In this document: piece after piece, positions 1-7,660 of the stretch
How positions within the stretch are numbered: the stretch's first letter is position 1
How the letters are laid out: every line of letters starts with the position of its first letter
DNA from: an uncultured Prevotella sp.
GTDB lineage: Bacteria > Bacteroidota > Bacteroidia > Bacteroidales > Bacteroidaceae
Reading direction: 5' to 3'
DNA: 16,011 bases
Assembly (NCBI GenBank): GCA_905234355.1
Contig: CAJOHP010000025.1
Coordinates: forward strand, 1-16,011
Notes under the pieces: generated by a model
Database searches by the model: none
Told to the model about the DNA's origin: nothing
Seen by the model: only the letters and a program-made list of their open reading frames with translations
Position numbers and translations under genes: made by a program

Positions 1-1901
1 ATGCCGACGAGATGCACAACGTGGGCGAGGCCATGATAGGCTTGGAGTATGGCATGACCGTGGGCATCTGGTGGGGTTTCGACAGCCGCGCCCGCGGCGA
101 GTTCTGCCAAATCAGCCGTCACGGCGAGCGCCTGGCCTATGCCGAACACCGGGGCAACTGGACGGCGGCCTCCGTCTACCGGCACGACAATGGCAAGGTG
201 AAGGCTTTCGTCGGCTCCAGTGAGCGACAGGCCTACACCACCACCTACCAGTTCGTAGACCGCGACCGCGAACTCTACTTCGACGGCTACGGACCCATGC
301 GCGCCTTCACCATAGAGATGCCCGGAGGCACTGGCTACCAGAAAGGACAGACCAACGCCGAACGCGTCATCGACATCACATGGGGCGACGACGTGGCGCC
401 CAGCGTCGTCAATGGAACCTACAAACTGGTGAACAAAGCCACGAAATATGTGGCTACAGCTAACGGCAACAACATCGAGATGCAGCGCGACAACGACGGC
501 AGGCAGCAGCAATGGAACGTAGCTCCATGCAACCCACGCATAGGCGGCGACTATAGCTTCATCGACATCGTGTCGGTGCAGAGCAGCACTCTGCGCATGA
601 ACGTGCAGAACTTCTCGACGGCCAACAATGCCAACGTGATGGCCTACAACATGAACGCCACACCGTCGAGCAATGAGCAGTGGTATCTGGAGTATGCCGG
701 CGACGGCTACTACTTCATCAAGAACCGCGAGACGGCCCTCTGCCTCACCGCGGCGTCGTCGAGCTCCAGCAACGGCGTGAACGTCTTGACCTACGCCCAG
801 ATGGAGCCCACCGACACACGCTATGCCCGCCAGCTGTGGCGCTTCCTGCCCGTCGGCGTGAGCTATGAGACCACTGCGCCCGCACAGCCCGCCGGTCTGA
901 TGGCTGAGGCAGCCAATGCGTCGGTCAGACTGAGCTGGACTGCCGGCCAAGAGAGCGACCTCGACGGCTACATGGTGCTGCGCGCACCACAGGGCACCGA
1001 CGAGTGGAACACGATAGCACGCAAGGTGAAGACCCCATACTACACCGACAACACCTGCCGGCCCAACACCACTTATATATATAGAGTGAAGGCCATCGAC
1101 CAGTGTGAGAACCAGTCGGAGGCGTCGGAGACGGTCGAAGCAAAGCCCACAGGCGAGCAGGGACTGGTGGCCCAATGGCAATTTGACGACAATCTCTATG
1201 ACACCACGGTCAACATGATGGACGCTGGTCACAGCGCCACGCCACTCTATGTAGACGACCACAAGTCGGGCAGCAAGGCCCTGCGTCTTATCGCCGCACA
1301 AAACCACTACCTGCAACTGCCCTATGAGATTGCATCGAGCGACGAACTGACCGTCACTGCATGGGTCAACATCAGGAATGCATCGGCCTGGCAGCGCATC
1401 TTCGACTTCGGCAACGGCACCGACCAGTACATGTATCTCACGCCCAACAACGGCAGTGTCATGCGCTTTGCCATCAAGAACGGCGGCGACGAGCAGGAGG
1501 TGAAGTGCACCGGCAAGCTGCCCACCATGCAGTGGAAGCACGTGGCAGTAACCATAGGACAGGGCAAGGCCACCATCTACATAGACGGTGAGGAGGCAGC
1601 TTCGCAGACGGGCATCACCATCAAGCCCAGCGACATCAGGCCCGCACTCAACTACATAGGGCGTAGCCAGTTTGCTGCCGATCCCTATCTCACAGGCTAC
1701 ATCGACGACGTGCGCATCTTCAACCACGCGCTCAGTCAGGAGAGCATCAGGCAGGTGATGGGCGACACGGCCGACGGCATAGCCAGTATGGAGCAGACAG
1801 AAGAAAAGCCTGCGACCATCTATGGCTTAGACGGTCGCAGGCAGAACGGCATGAGGCACGGTCTGAACATCGTGCCGGGCAAGAAGATTATCGTGCGCTG
1901 A
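1..1901 (+). CDS. Secreted modular glycoside hydrolase-like protein (RICIN-FN3-LamG-sorting tail), 5' truncated
   Basis: The gene enters from the left: the first whole codon is at 3 and the frame reads A-D-E before the Met at 12, so that Met is internal. Numbering from it, residues 1-130 look like the end of a TIM-barrel hydrolase plus a beta domain; the opening DEMHN resembles the nucleophile strand of retaining clan GH-A enzymes (tentative). Residues about 134-280 are a ricin-type beta-trefoil with three QxW motifs (QQQW 165-168, NEQW 221-224, RQLW 273-276). Residues 286-377 are an FN3 domain. Residues 385-585 are a LamG/concanavalin-like jelly roll (GYIDDVRIF at 562-570). The end, IYGLDGRR...GLNIVPGKKIIVR, resembles the type IX secretion sorting tails of Prevotella. 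Expected location is the cell surface or outside, acting on a polysaccharide. Substrate and GH family cannot be set because the catalytic core lies outside the window. Confidence 0.8.
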   Translation, partial: ADEMHNVGEAMIGLEYGMTVGIWWGFDSRARGEFCQISRHGERLAYAEHRGNWTAASVYRHDNGKVKAFVGSSERQAYTTTYQFVDRDRELYFDGYGPMRAFTIEMPGGTGYQKGQTNAERVIDITWGDDVAPSVVNGTYKLVNKATKYVATANGNNIEMQRDNDGRQQQWNVAPCNPRIGGDYSFIDIVSVQSSTLRMNVQNFSTANNANVMAYNMNATPSSNEQWYLEYAGDGYYFIKNRETALCLTAASSSSSNGVNVLTYAQMEPTDTRYARQLWRFLPVGVSYETTAPAQPAGLMAEAANASVRLSWTAGQESDLDGYMVLRAPQGTDEWNTIARKVKTPYYTDNTCRPNTTYIYRVKAIDQCENQSEASETVEAKPTGEQGLVAQWQFDDNLYDTTVNMMDAGHSATPLYVDDHKSGSKALRLIAAQNHYLQLPYEIASSDELTVTAWVNIRNASAWQRIFDFGNGTDQYMYLTPNNGSVMRFAIKNGGDEQEVKCTGKLPTMQWKHVAVTIGQGKATIYIDGEEAASQTGITIKPSDIRPALNYIGRSQFAADPYLTGYIDDVRIFNHALSQESIRQVMGDTADGIASMEQTEEKPATIYGLDGRRQNGMRHGLNIVPGKKIIVR

Positions 1902-4128
1902 ACGGCAGTACAGCCGCAGGCAGACGGGGCGAGGAGACGACGAGTCTGGCTCGCCCCGTCTTCGTTGTGCTACGCAGCACGACGAGAGCACGGCCGCGCC
2001 ATGCATGGTGCTGCCGGTCGTAGTAGCCGTCGGTGTCTCTCACGTCGGCATTGCCAGCCGCCAGAAACTGTGCCGCAGCACCCTCTACGCTGAAGGCCAG
2101 CTCGCTGTCGGCCGTGGTACAGACATGTCCGTGGGCATCGACCACCTCGACGGTGCAGAACACGAGGTCTTGTCCATCGGCCTGCAACTGCTGCTTGTCG
2201 GCTGTAAGGCGCAGTGCAGCAGGCTCGCCAGCCGTATGCAGGCTCACGGAGGCCTGACCGTCTGTGCCACCCACAGCGCGAAGCGTGCCCGGCTGGTAGG
2301 GCAGCGTGAAAGTGGCTACATACTTGTTGGCTGCCGAACATGCCTGACTGCCAATGAGCCGGTCGTTCAGATAGAGGCTCACCTGTGGCAGGCGGGAGTA
2401 GACCTCTACCTTGATGTCCTTGCCTTCCCACCCGGGCCAGGTCCAGCTCTCATAGGTGGGCCACGTGCCCCACATGGTGGTCTTCACCTTTCCCTTCCAT
2501 GTGTCGGGCTCCTGCACAGCCATGTAGATAGGCTCGTCGGCGTTCCACAATATGGAGCGGTAGTGGCTGATGGGCTTGCGCAGCCCTGTCAGGTCCACGT
2601 CTCCGGAGTAGGCAGCATGCCAGGGGTAGAGCGGGCGTTCCCACGACTCGCCGGCAGGGTCGCCCTCGTAGTACCAGCGGCCTATGCCCGACTCGCCGAG
2701 ATAGTCGAGACCCGTCCAGACGAAGTCGCCGACGACGTATGGCAGGCGCTGCGTGAGCTCATAGTTGCCCCAGGCGTCGCGCGGATAGCTCTCCGTCTGC
2801 ATCATCACCCGCCGGGGCACGCGCTGGTGATCGCTCTCAGCCTTGAATATCATATAGTTGTAGCCCACGATGTCGTGCTCGGCAGCCAGCGGGTCGTAGA
2901 TTTCCCAGTCGCGGTCCCAGGCTGCCAGGGCCGAGGTGACAGGCCGTGTGCCATCCTGCTCATGTAGGCGCTCGGCCATGAGGTGAGCCGTTCTGACTAT
3001 CTCTATCTTCTTGCGCTCTATCACCTCGTTGCCGGTAGACCAGCAGAAGATGCTGGGATGGTTGCGGTCGCGCAGCACCATGGCATCCACGTCACGCTGC
3101 CACCACTGGTCTATGAGCTCATGGTAGTCGTGGGCGGTCTTCTGCTCGCGCCATCCGTCGAAGACCTCGTCGATGACCAGCAGTCCCAGCTCGTCGCATG
3201 CTCTGAGAAAGGCCTCCGACGGCGGGTTATGGCTAGTGCGCACGGCATTGAATCCGGCCTCCTTCATCAGCCTAGCCTTGCGATACTCGGCAGCATCGTA
3301 GGCGGCAGCCCCCAGCACGCCATTGTCGTGATGCACGCAGGCGCCGTTGAGCTCCATCGGCTTGCCGTTGAGGCGGAAACCCTCTTCGGCACTGTAGCTG
3401 ATGGTGCGGATGCCGTATGTCAGCGGCAGACAGTCGTCGCCATCCACCAGGTCGTAGTGATAGAGATAGGGGTCGGCGGTAGACCAGAGCCGGGGATGCT
3501 CCACCCGCAGGGTGCGTTCGATAGGGGTGCGCTGCCCGTCGGCCTCCACCACCTGTGCACGGATGCGGACGGTGTGAGTGTCGGGCGTGGTCACCTGTAC
3601 GCTCCAGTCGTCGATGTAGCGTTGAGGCGTAGTCACAAGCCACACGTTGCGGTAGATGCCCGACCCGGAATACCAGCGGCAGTTCTTCTGCTGGCTGTTG
3701 TCCACGGCCACCACAATCTCGTTGCTCCCTATACGGAAATAAGGTGTGATGTCTACCCAGAACGAGGAGTAGCCGTAGGGCCAGCCTCCGGCACGCTGTC
3801 CGTTGACGTAGACCACGGCATTCATATAGACTCCCTCGAAGTAGAGACGGAGATGCTTGCCCTGATAGTCGCGCCCCAGGCTGACGGTCTTGCGATACCA
3901 GCCACGCCCCGTAGGCAGATAGGCCCCCTCGTTGCCGGCAGGGGTGTCGCGGTCGAAGGGGTGCAGCACGCTCCAGTCGTGGGGCAACGTGACGGCATGA
4001 CCCTGGGAGAAATTGCTGTCGTTCTGACAAAATGTCCAGTCACTGTTGAAGAGTTGCTTACGAGGCACGCTCCGTGCCTGCAAGCCAAGGGCGCAACATA
4101 GCGCCATCAGAATCATTGTGTTCCGCAT
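1888..4128 (-). CDS. Secreted glycoside hydrolase family 2, beta-galactosidase-like
   Basis: This 746-residue protein has a signal peptide (about residues 1-18, MRNTMILMALCCALGLQA) with no lipobox, so export to the periplasm or beyond is likely. The N-terminal GH2 sugar-binding jelly roll covers about 24-170 (LPHDW 48-52, GGWPYGYSSF 114-123). A short Ig-like domain follows, then the TIM barrel from about 245. The acid/base Glu is E368 in STGNE, the nucleophile is probably E446 in MMQTES, and RTSHNPP (297-303) is the family motif. A DUF4982-like domain (about 555-620) and a last Ig-like domain (635-740) end it. GH2 members cleave terminal beta-linked sugars; galactosidase is the likeliest activity, but the sequence does not fix the substrate. 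The Ig-like linker (171-216) looks about 30 residues shorter than usual. The gene has its own promoter and converges on its left neighbour with a 14-bp overlap of coding ends. Confidence 0.9.
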   Translation of the reverse strand: MRNTMILMALCCALGLQARSVPRKQLFNSDWTFCQNDSNFSQGHAVTLPHDWSVLHPFDRDTPAGNEGAYLPTGRGWYRKTVSLGRDYQGKHLRLYFEGVYMNAVVYVNGQRAGGWPYGYSSFWVDITPYFRIGSNEIVVAVDNSQQKNCRWYSGSGIYRNVWLVTTPQRYIDDWSVQVTTPDTHTVRIRAQVVEADGQRTPIERTLRVEHPRLWSTADPYLYHYDLVDGDDCLPLTYGIRTISYSAEEGFRLNGKPMELNGACVHHDNGVLGAAAYDAAEYRKARLMKEAGFNAVRTSHNPPSEAFLRACDELGLLVIDEVFDGWREQKTAHDYHELIDQWWQRDVDAMVLRDRNHPSIFCWSTGNEVIERKKIEIVRTAHLMAERLHEQDGTRPVTSALAAWDRDWEIYDPLAAEHDIVGYNYMIFKAESDHQRVPRRVMMQTESYPRDAWGNYELTQRLPYVVGDFVWTGLDYLGESGIGRWYYEGDPAGESWERPLYPWHAAYSGDVDLTGLRKPISHYRSILWNADEPIYMAVQEPDTWKGKVKTTMWGTWPTYESWTWPGWEGKDIKVEVYSRLPQVSLYLNDRLIGSQACSAANKYVATFTLPYQPGTLRAVGGTDGQASVSLHTAGEPAALRLTADKQQLQADGQDLVFCTVEVVDAHGHVCTTADSELAFSVEGAAAQFLAAGNADVRDTDGYYDRQHHAWRGRALVVLRSTTKTGRARLVVSSPRLPAAVLPFSAR
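1922..1961. terminator. Perfect 12-bp inverted repeat at convergent gene ends; possible terminator
   Basis: Positions 1922-1933 (AGACGGGGCGAG) pair exactly with 1950-1961. A second 4-bp helix inside (1935-1938 with 1944-1947) leaves a five-base loop. It starts 21 bp after the stop of the left-hand plus-strand gene and lies wholly inside the last codons of the convergent GH2 gene. No T-tract follows on the plus strand (the next bases are TCGTTGTGC), so it is not a textbook Rho-independent terminator. It could still stop or stabilise plus-strand transcripts. The stem is seen directly; the function is inferred. Confidence 0.45.
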
Positions 4129-4155
4129 GATGAATTAGCTTGAATAAAAACAGTG

Positions 4156-4187
4156 CAAAAATAGCAAATAAAAGCCAAACGAGCAAA
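4156..4187 (-). promoter_or_regulatory. Bacteroidota-type promoter of the GH2 gene
   Basis: Read on the minus strand, a -33 box TTTG (4187-4184) is followed after 20 bp by TATTTTTG (4163-4156), an exact match to TAnnTTTG. Transcription would begin near 4150, about 20 nt before the GH2 start codon at 4128. The match and spacing are seen; activity is inferred. Confidence 0.8.
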
Positions 4188-4223
4188 TAATTTGAGGGTA
4201 CAAATAAAAAAAAGAGGAAAAAG

Positions 4224-4255
4224 TTTGCAGGTTAAAAGAATTATGTGTACTTTTG
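4224..4255 (+). promoter_or_regulatory. Bacteroidota-type promoter of the trp operon
   Basis: The -33 box TTTG (4224-4227) is separated by 20 bp from TACTTTTG (4248-4255), which fits TAnnTTTG exactly. Transcription should start around 4260-4263, about 22 nt before the leader-peptide ATG and about 230 nt before trpB. I see no second promoter with this pattern in the short gaps of the operon, so this one probably drives all seven genes. Confidence 0.85.
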
Positions 4256-4283
4256 CATCGAATTGACAACAACAAGACTTAAC

Positions 4284-4340
4284 ATGCAACAAAACGTAAA
4301 CACATGGTGGTGGCGCAACTCAAGATTCCAAAGGTCGTGA
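4284..4340 (+). CDS. trpL: trp leader peptide (18 aa, three tandem Trp codons)
   Basis: The reading frame ATG (4284) to TGA (4338-4340) encodes MQQNVNTWWWRNSRFQRS. Three consecutive TGG codons (4305-4313) sit 8-10 codons into the peptide, as in trp leader peptides of Proteobacteria. No Shine-Dalgarno is evident, which is normal for Bacteroidota. The frame starts about 22 nt after the predicted transcription start and is followed by mutually exclusive RNA hairpins ending in a terminator before trpB. Its role would be sensory: when charged tRNA-Trp is scarce, the ribosome stalls on the Trp codons and lets the operon be transcribed. The peptide itself probably has no other function. It is too short for usual gene callers. 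Confidence 0.9.
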   Translation: MQQNVNTWWWRNSRFQRS

Positions 4341-4405
4341 GAAGCAAGCCGTGTGCCAACAAACCAACACACAAACTAAAAGAAAAGGCTCGTCGTTCTT
4401 ACGGC
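4319..4405 (+). promoter_or_regulatory. trp attenuator: 1:2 pause hairpin and alternative antiterminator
   Basis: Two competing structures can be drawn by hand. The 1:2 hairpin pairs CTCA (4319-4322) with TGAG (4338-4341), GA (4324-4325) with TC (4335-4336) and CC (4328-4329) with GG (4333-4334), with an AAA loop. The antiterminator pairs 4334-4350, which spans the trpL stop codon, with 4387-4405, giving about 15 pairs interrupted by one mismatch and two single-base bulges. It uses up the 5' arm of the terminator. A ribosome stalled on the Trp codons would cover 4319-4325, free 4334-4350 and favour antitermination. A ribosome reaching the stop codon would cover 4334-4350 and leave the terminator to form. 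The pairings are seen; dynamics are inferred from classical attenuation. Confidence 0.8.
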
Positions 4406-4415
4406 GGGCCTTTTT
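4383..4415 (+). terminator. Rho-independent attenuator terminator upstream of trpB
   Basis: The stem GGCTCGTCG (4387-4395) pairs with CGGCGGGCC (4402-4410) through nine pairs, two of them G-U, with a six-base TTCTTA loop. Four A residues before and TTTTT (4411-4415) after complete a canonical intrinsic terminator. It lies 43 nt after the leader-peptide stop and about 77 nt before trpB, so it decides whether the operon is transcribed. The stretch 4416-4492 between it and trpB shows no further clear element. Confidence 0.92.
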
Positions 4416-4492
4416 CAGATAGCGCTTGGGACTGGCGCCGCTGAACCAAAGAGAGAGACCACAATGAGAAGACAGACAAACTAAAGCCGAAT

Positions 4493-5695
4493 ATGAAGTA
4501 TCAAGTAGACGAAAACGGATTTTACGGAGAGTTTGGCGGTGCCTATGTGCCCGAGATACTCTTCAAGTGTGTAAGCGACCTGCAGCAGGCCTACCTCCCC
4601 ATCATCGAGAGTGAGGCGTTCAAGCAGGAGTACCATCAACTACTCAGGGACTATGTAGGACGTCCCAGCCCCCTCTATTTTGCCCGCAGAATGAGCGAGC
4701 GCTACGGCTGTCAGCTCTACCTCAAACGGGAAGACCTAAACCACACCGGTGCACACAAGATAAACAACACCATCGGGCAGATACTCCTTGCACGACAGAT
4801 GGGCAAGCGCCGCATCATCGCCGAGACAGGAGCCGGCCAGCACGGCGTGGCCACAGCCACGGTATGTGCGCTGATGGGCATGCAGTGCGAGGTGTTTATG
4901 GGCGCCACCGACGTGGAGCGACAGCACACCAACGTGGAGCGTATGAAGATGCTGGGAGCCGAGGTGCACCCCGTGCGCACGGGCAACATGACGCTGAGCG
5001 ACGCCTGCTCCGAGGCCATACGCGACTGGTGCTGCCACCCTGCCGACACCTTCTACATCGTAGGGTCGACGATGGGGCCCCACCCCTACCCCGACCTCGT
5101 GGCACGCATGCAGAGCGTCATCTCGGAAGAGATAAAGTGGCAGCTCGCAGAGAAGGTGGGACGCGACTACCCCGACTACCTCGTGGCCTGCATCGGAGGC
5201 GGCAGCAATGCCGCCGGCACCATCTACCACTACACCGACGATGAGCGTGTGAAGATAGTGTTGGCAGAAGCCGGGGGGCACGGATGGCAGACCGACCACA
5301 CCGCCGCTACCATACACCGCGGCACAGTGGGCATACTGCATGGTGCCAAGATGCTCGTCATGCAGGACGACGACGGACAGATACAGGAGGCATTTACCAT
5401 CTCCGCTGGACTCGACTATCCCGGTGTAGGCCCCATGCACTGCAACATGGCACGCAAGGGACGCACCCAGGTGTTGAGCATCAACGACGACGAGGCCATC
5501 GCCGCGGGCTACGAGCTCACCCGCACGGAGGGCATCATACCCGCCATAGAGAGTGCACACGCCGTGGCCGCACTTAGCAAGCTGAAGCTGAAGAATGACG
5601 ACGTGGTCGTGCTCACCGTCAGCGGAAGGGGCGACAAAGACATTGAGACCTATCTGAACAACAAACAAATAGCAGGCAAATATGGAGACTTTTAG
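4493..5695 (+). CDS. trpB: Tryptophan synthase beta chain
   Basis: TrpB catalyses the last step, PLP-dependent joining of indole to serine, in a complex with TrpA in the cytoplasm. The 400-residue length is normal. The PLP lysine is K89 in HTGAHKINN, E111 in ETGAGQHG matches the catalytic Glu (E109 in Salmonella), and GGGSNA (235-240) binds the cofactor phosphate. SGRGDKD (377-383) is the conserved C-terminal motif that contacts the PLP ring. It is the first structural gene after the attenuator; its partner trpA is the last, seven genes away, rather than adjacent as in Proteobacteria. The stop overlaps the start of trpE by 14 nt, suggesting translational coupling. The start at 4493 gives the normal TrpB N-terminus (YGEFGGAYVPE). 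Confidence 0.98.
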   Translation: MKYQVDENGFYGEFGGAYVPEILFKCVSDLQQAYLPIIESEAFKQEYHQLLRDYVGRPSPLYFARRMSERYGCQLYLKREDLNHTGAHKINNTIGQILLARQMGKRRIIAETGAGQHGVATATVCALMGMQCEVFMGATDVERQHTNVERMKMLGAEVHPVRTGNMTLSDACSEAIRDWCCHPADTFYIVGSTMGPHPYPDLVARMQSVISEEIKWQLAEKVGRDYPDYLVACIGGGSNAAGTIYHYTDDERVKIVLAEAGGHGWQTDHTAATIHRGTVGILHGAKMLVMQDDDGQIQEAFTISAGLDYPGVGPMHCNMARKGRTQVLSINDDEAIAAGYELTRTEGIIPAIESAHAVAALSKLKLKNDDVVVLTVSGRGDKDIETYLNNKQIAGKYGDF

Positions 5696-7090
5696 ATTTA
5701 CCACCACCTCGCACACCATGCTGGCCGACCTCTACACCCCCGTGGGGGTCTACATGCGGCTGCGCGACCTCTACCCTCAGAGCGCCCTGATGGAGAGCAG
5801 CGACTACCACAACAAGGACAACGCCCGCTCTTTCATCGGCATCAACCCTGTGGCTTCGGTAGCCATCGGCCACGGCACGGTCAACATCGTCTATCCCGAC
5901 GGTAGCAGGATGCAGAAGGAGCTGACGACAGGCTACAGTACGGCCGAAGCCATACACGCACTTACCGACCGAGTACATGTGGAAGGAAAGGATGCGTCCT
6001 ACTGCGGACTCTACGGCTACACCTCGTTCAACGCCGTGCGCTACTTCGAGCACATCGACGTGAAAGACGAGACGCAGGAGAAAAACGATGCCCCCGACAT
6101 GCTATATATATTATATAAGGTAGTCATCGTCTTCGACCACTACAACAGCCAGCTGACCATCGTCGCGCTGACCGATGCGTCGGAGACCGAGACAGCCCGG
6201 GGCACCATCGCCGGCATCGTGCAGGCAATGAACCGCGACAACGTGAAGTCATACAGCTTTCACACCGTGGGCGACGTGCGCTCCACGCTGACCGACGAAG
6301 AGCACAAGGCCAACATTCGGCGCGGCATCAGGCACTGCCTGCGCGGCGACGTGTTTCAGATTGTGCTGTCACGCCGCTTCATACAGCGCTACGAGGGCGA
6401 CGACTTCCGGCTCTACCGCACACTGCGCAGCATCAATCCGTCGCCCTACCTGTTCTACTTCGACTTCGGAGGCTTCCGCATCTTCGGCAGCAGTCCGGAG
6501 ACGCACTGCAGGATAGAGGGCCGGCGGGCTTTCATCGACCCTATCGCCGGCACCACACGCCGCACCGGCGATGCCGAGAAAGACCGTCAGGGCGCTGAGT
6601 TTCTGCGCAACGACCCGAAGGAGAATGCCGAACACGTGATGCTCGTGGACCTGGCACGCAACGACCTGTCGCGCAACTGCCACGACGTGAAGGTGGACTA
6701 CTACAAAGACATACAGTACTACTCGCACGTCATCCACCTGGTGAGCCGCGTCAGTGGCGAACTCGATGCCGGCGCCGACCCCATCAAGGCGTTTATCGAC
6801 ACATTCCCCGCAGGCACACTGTCCGGCGCTCCCAAGGTGAGAGCCATGCAGCTCATCTCGGAGTATGAACCGCACAACCGCGGTGCCTACGGCGGCTGCA
6901 TAGGCTTTATCGGACTAGACGGCTCGCTCAATCAGGCCATCACCATCCGCACCTTCGTCAGCCGCAACGGCGAGCTGTGGTTTCAGGCCGGAGGCGGCAT
7001 CGTGGCCAAGAGCGACGAAGCGTATGAATTGCAGGAAGTAAACAACAAACTCGGTGCGCTGAGGCGTGCCATACAAATGGCAGAAACATT

Positions 7091-7094
<4 letters not shown>
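5682..7094 (+). CDS. trpE: Anthranilate synthase component I
   Basis: TrpE makes anthranilate from chorismate using ammonia delivered by TrpG, the committed step of the pathway. It has 470 residues, a normal length. The Trp-feedback motif LMESSD (36-41) matches the LLES element of E. coli TrpE, and NPSPYLF (252-258), which also lines the regulatory site there, is kept, so the enzyme is probably inhibited by tryptophan. Chorismate-binding motifs include GDVFQIVLSRR (222-232), GSSPE (269-273), DPIAGTTRR (286-294), ENAEHVMLVDLARND (314-328) and FPAGTLSGAPK (375-385). The start lies 14 nt inside trpB, and the stop shares ATGA with trpG. Shorter relatives (PabB, isochorismate synthases) are excluded by the Trp-site motif and the context. 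Confidence 0.97.

Positions 7095-7656
<562 letters not shown>

Positions 7657-7660
<4 letters not shown>

Noticed and set aside
2005..4101. Long plus-strand open frames opposite the GH2 gene (320 and 372 codons)
   Set aside because: They lie entirely antisense to a well-supported GH2 gene, show no recognisable domain, and are expected in GC-rich DNA.
4464..4484. Six-codon frame MRRQTN between the attenuator and trpB
   Set aside because: It is very short and has no Trp codons or structure around it, so it is probably chance.
4736..5719. 327-codon minus-strand frame opposite trpB
   Set aside because: It is a shadow of trpB with no family features or promoter.
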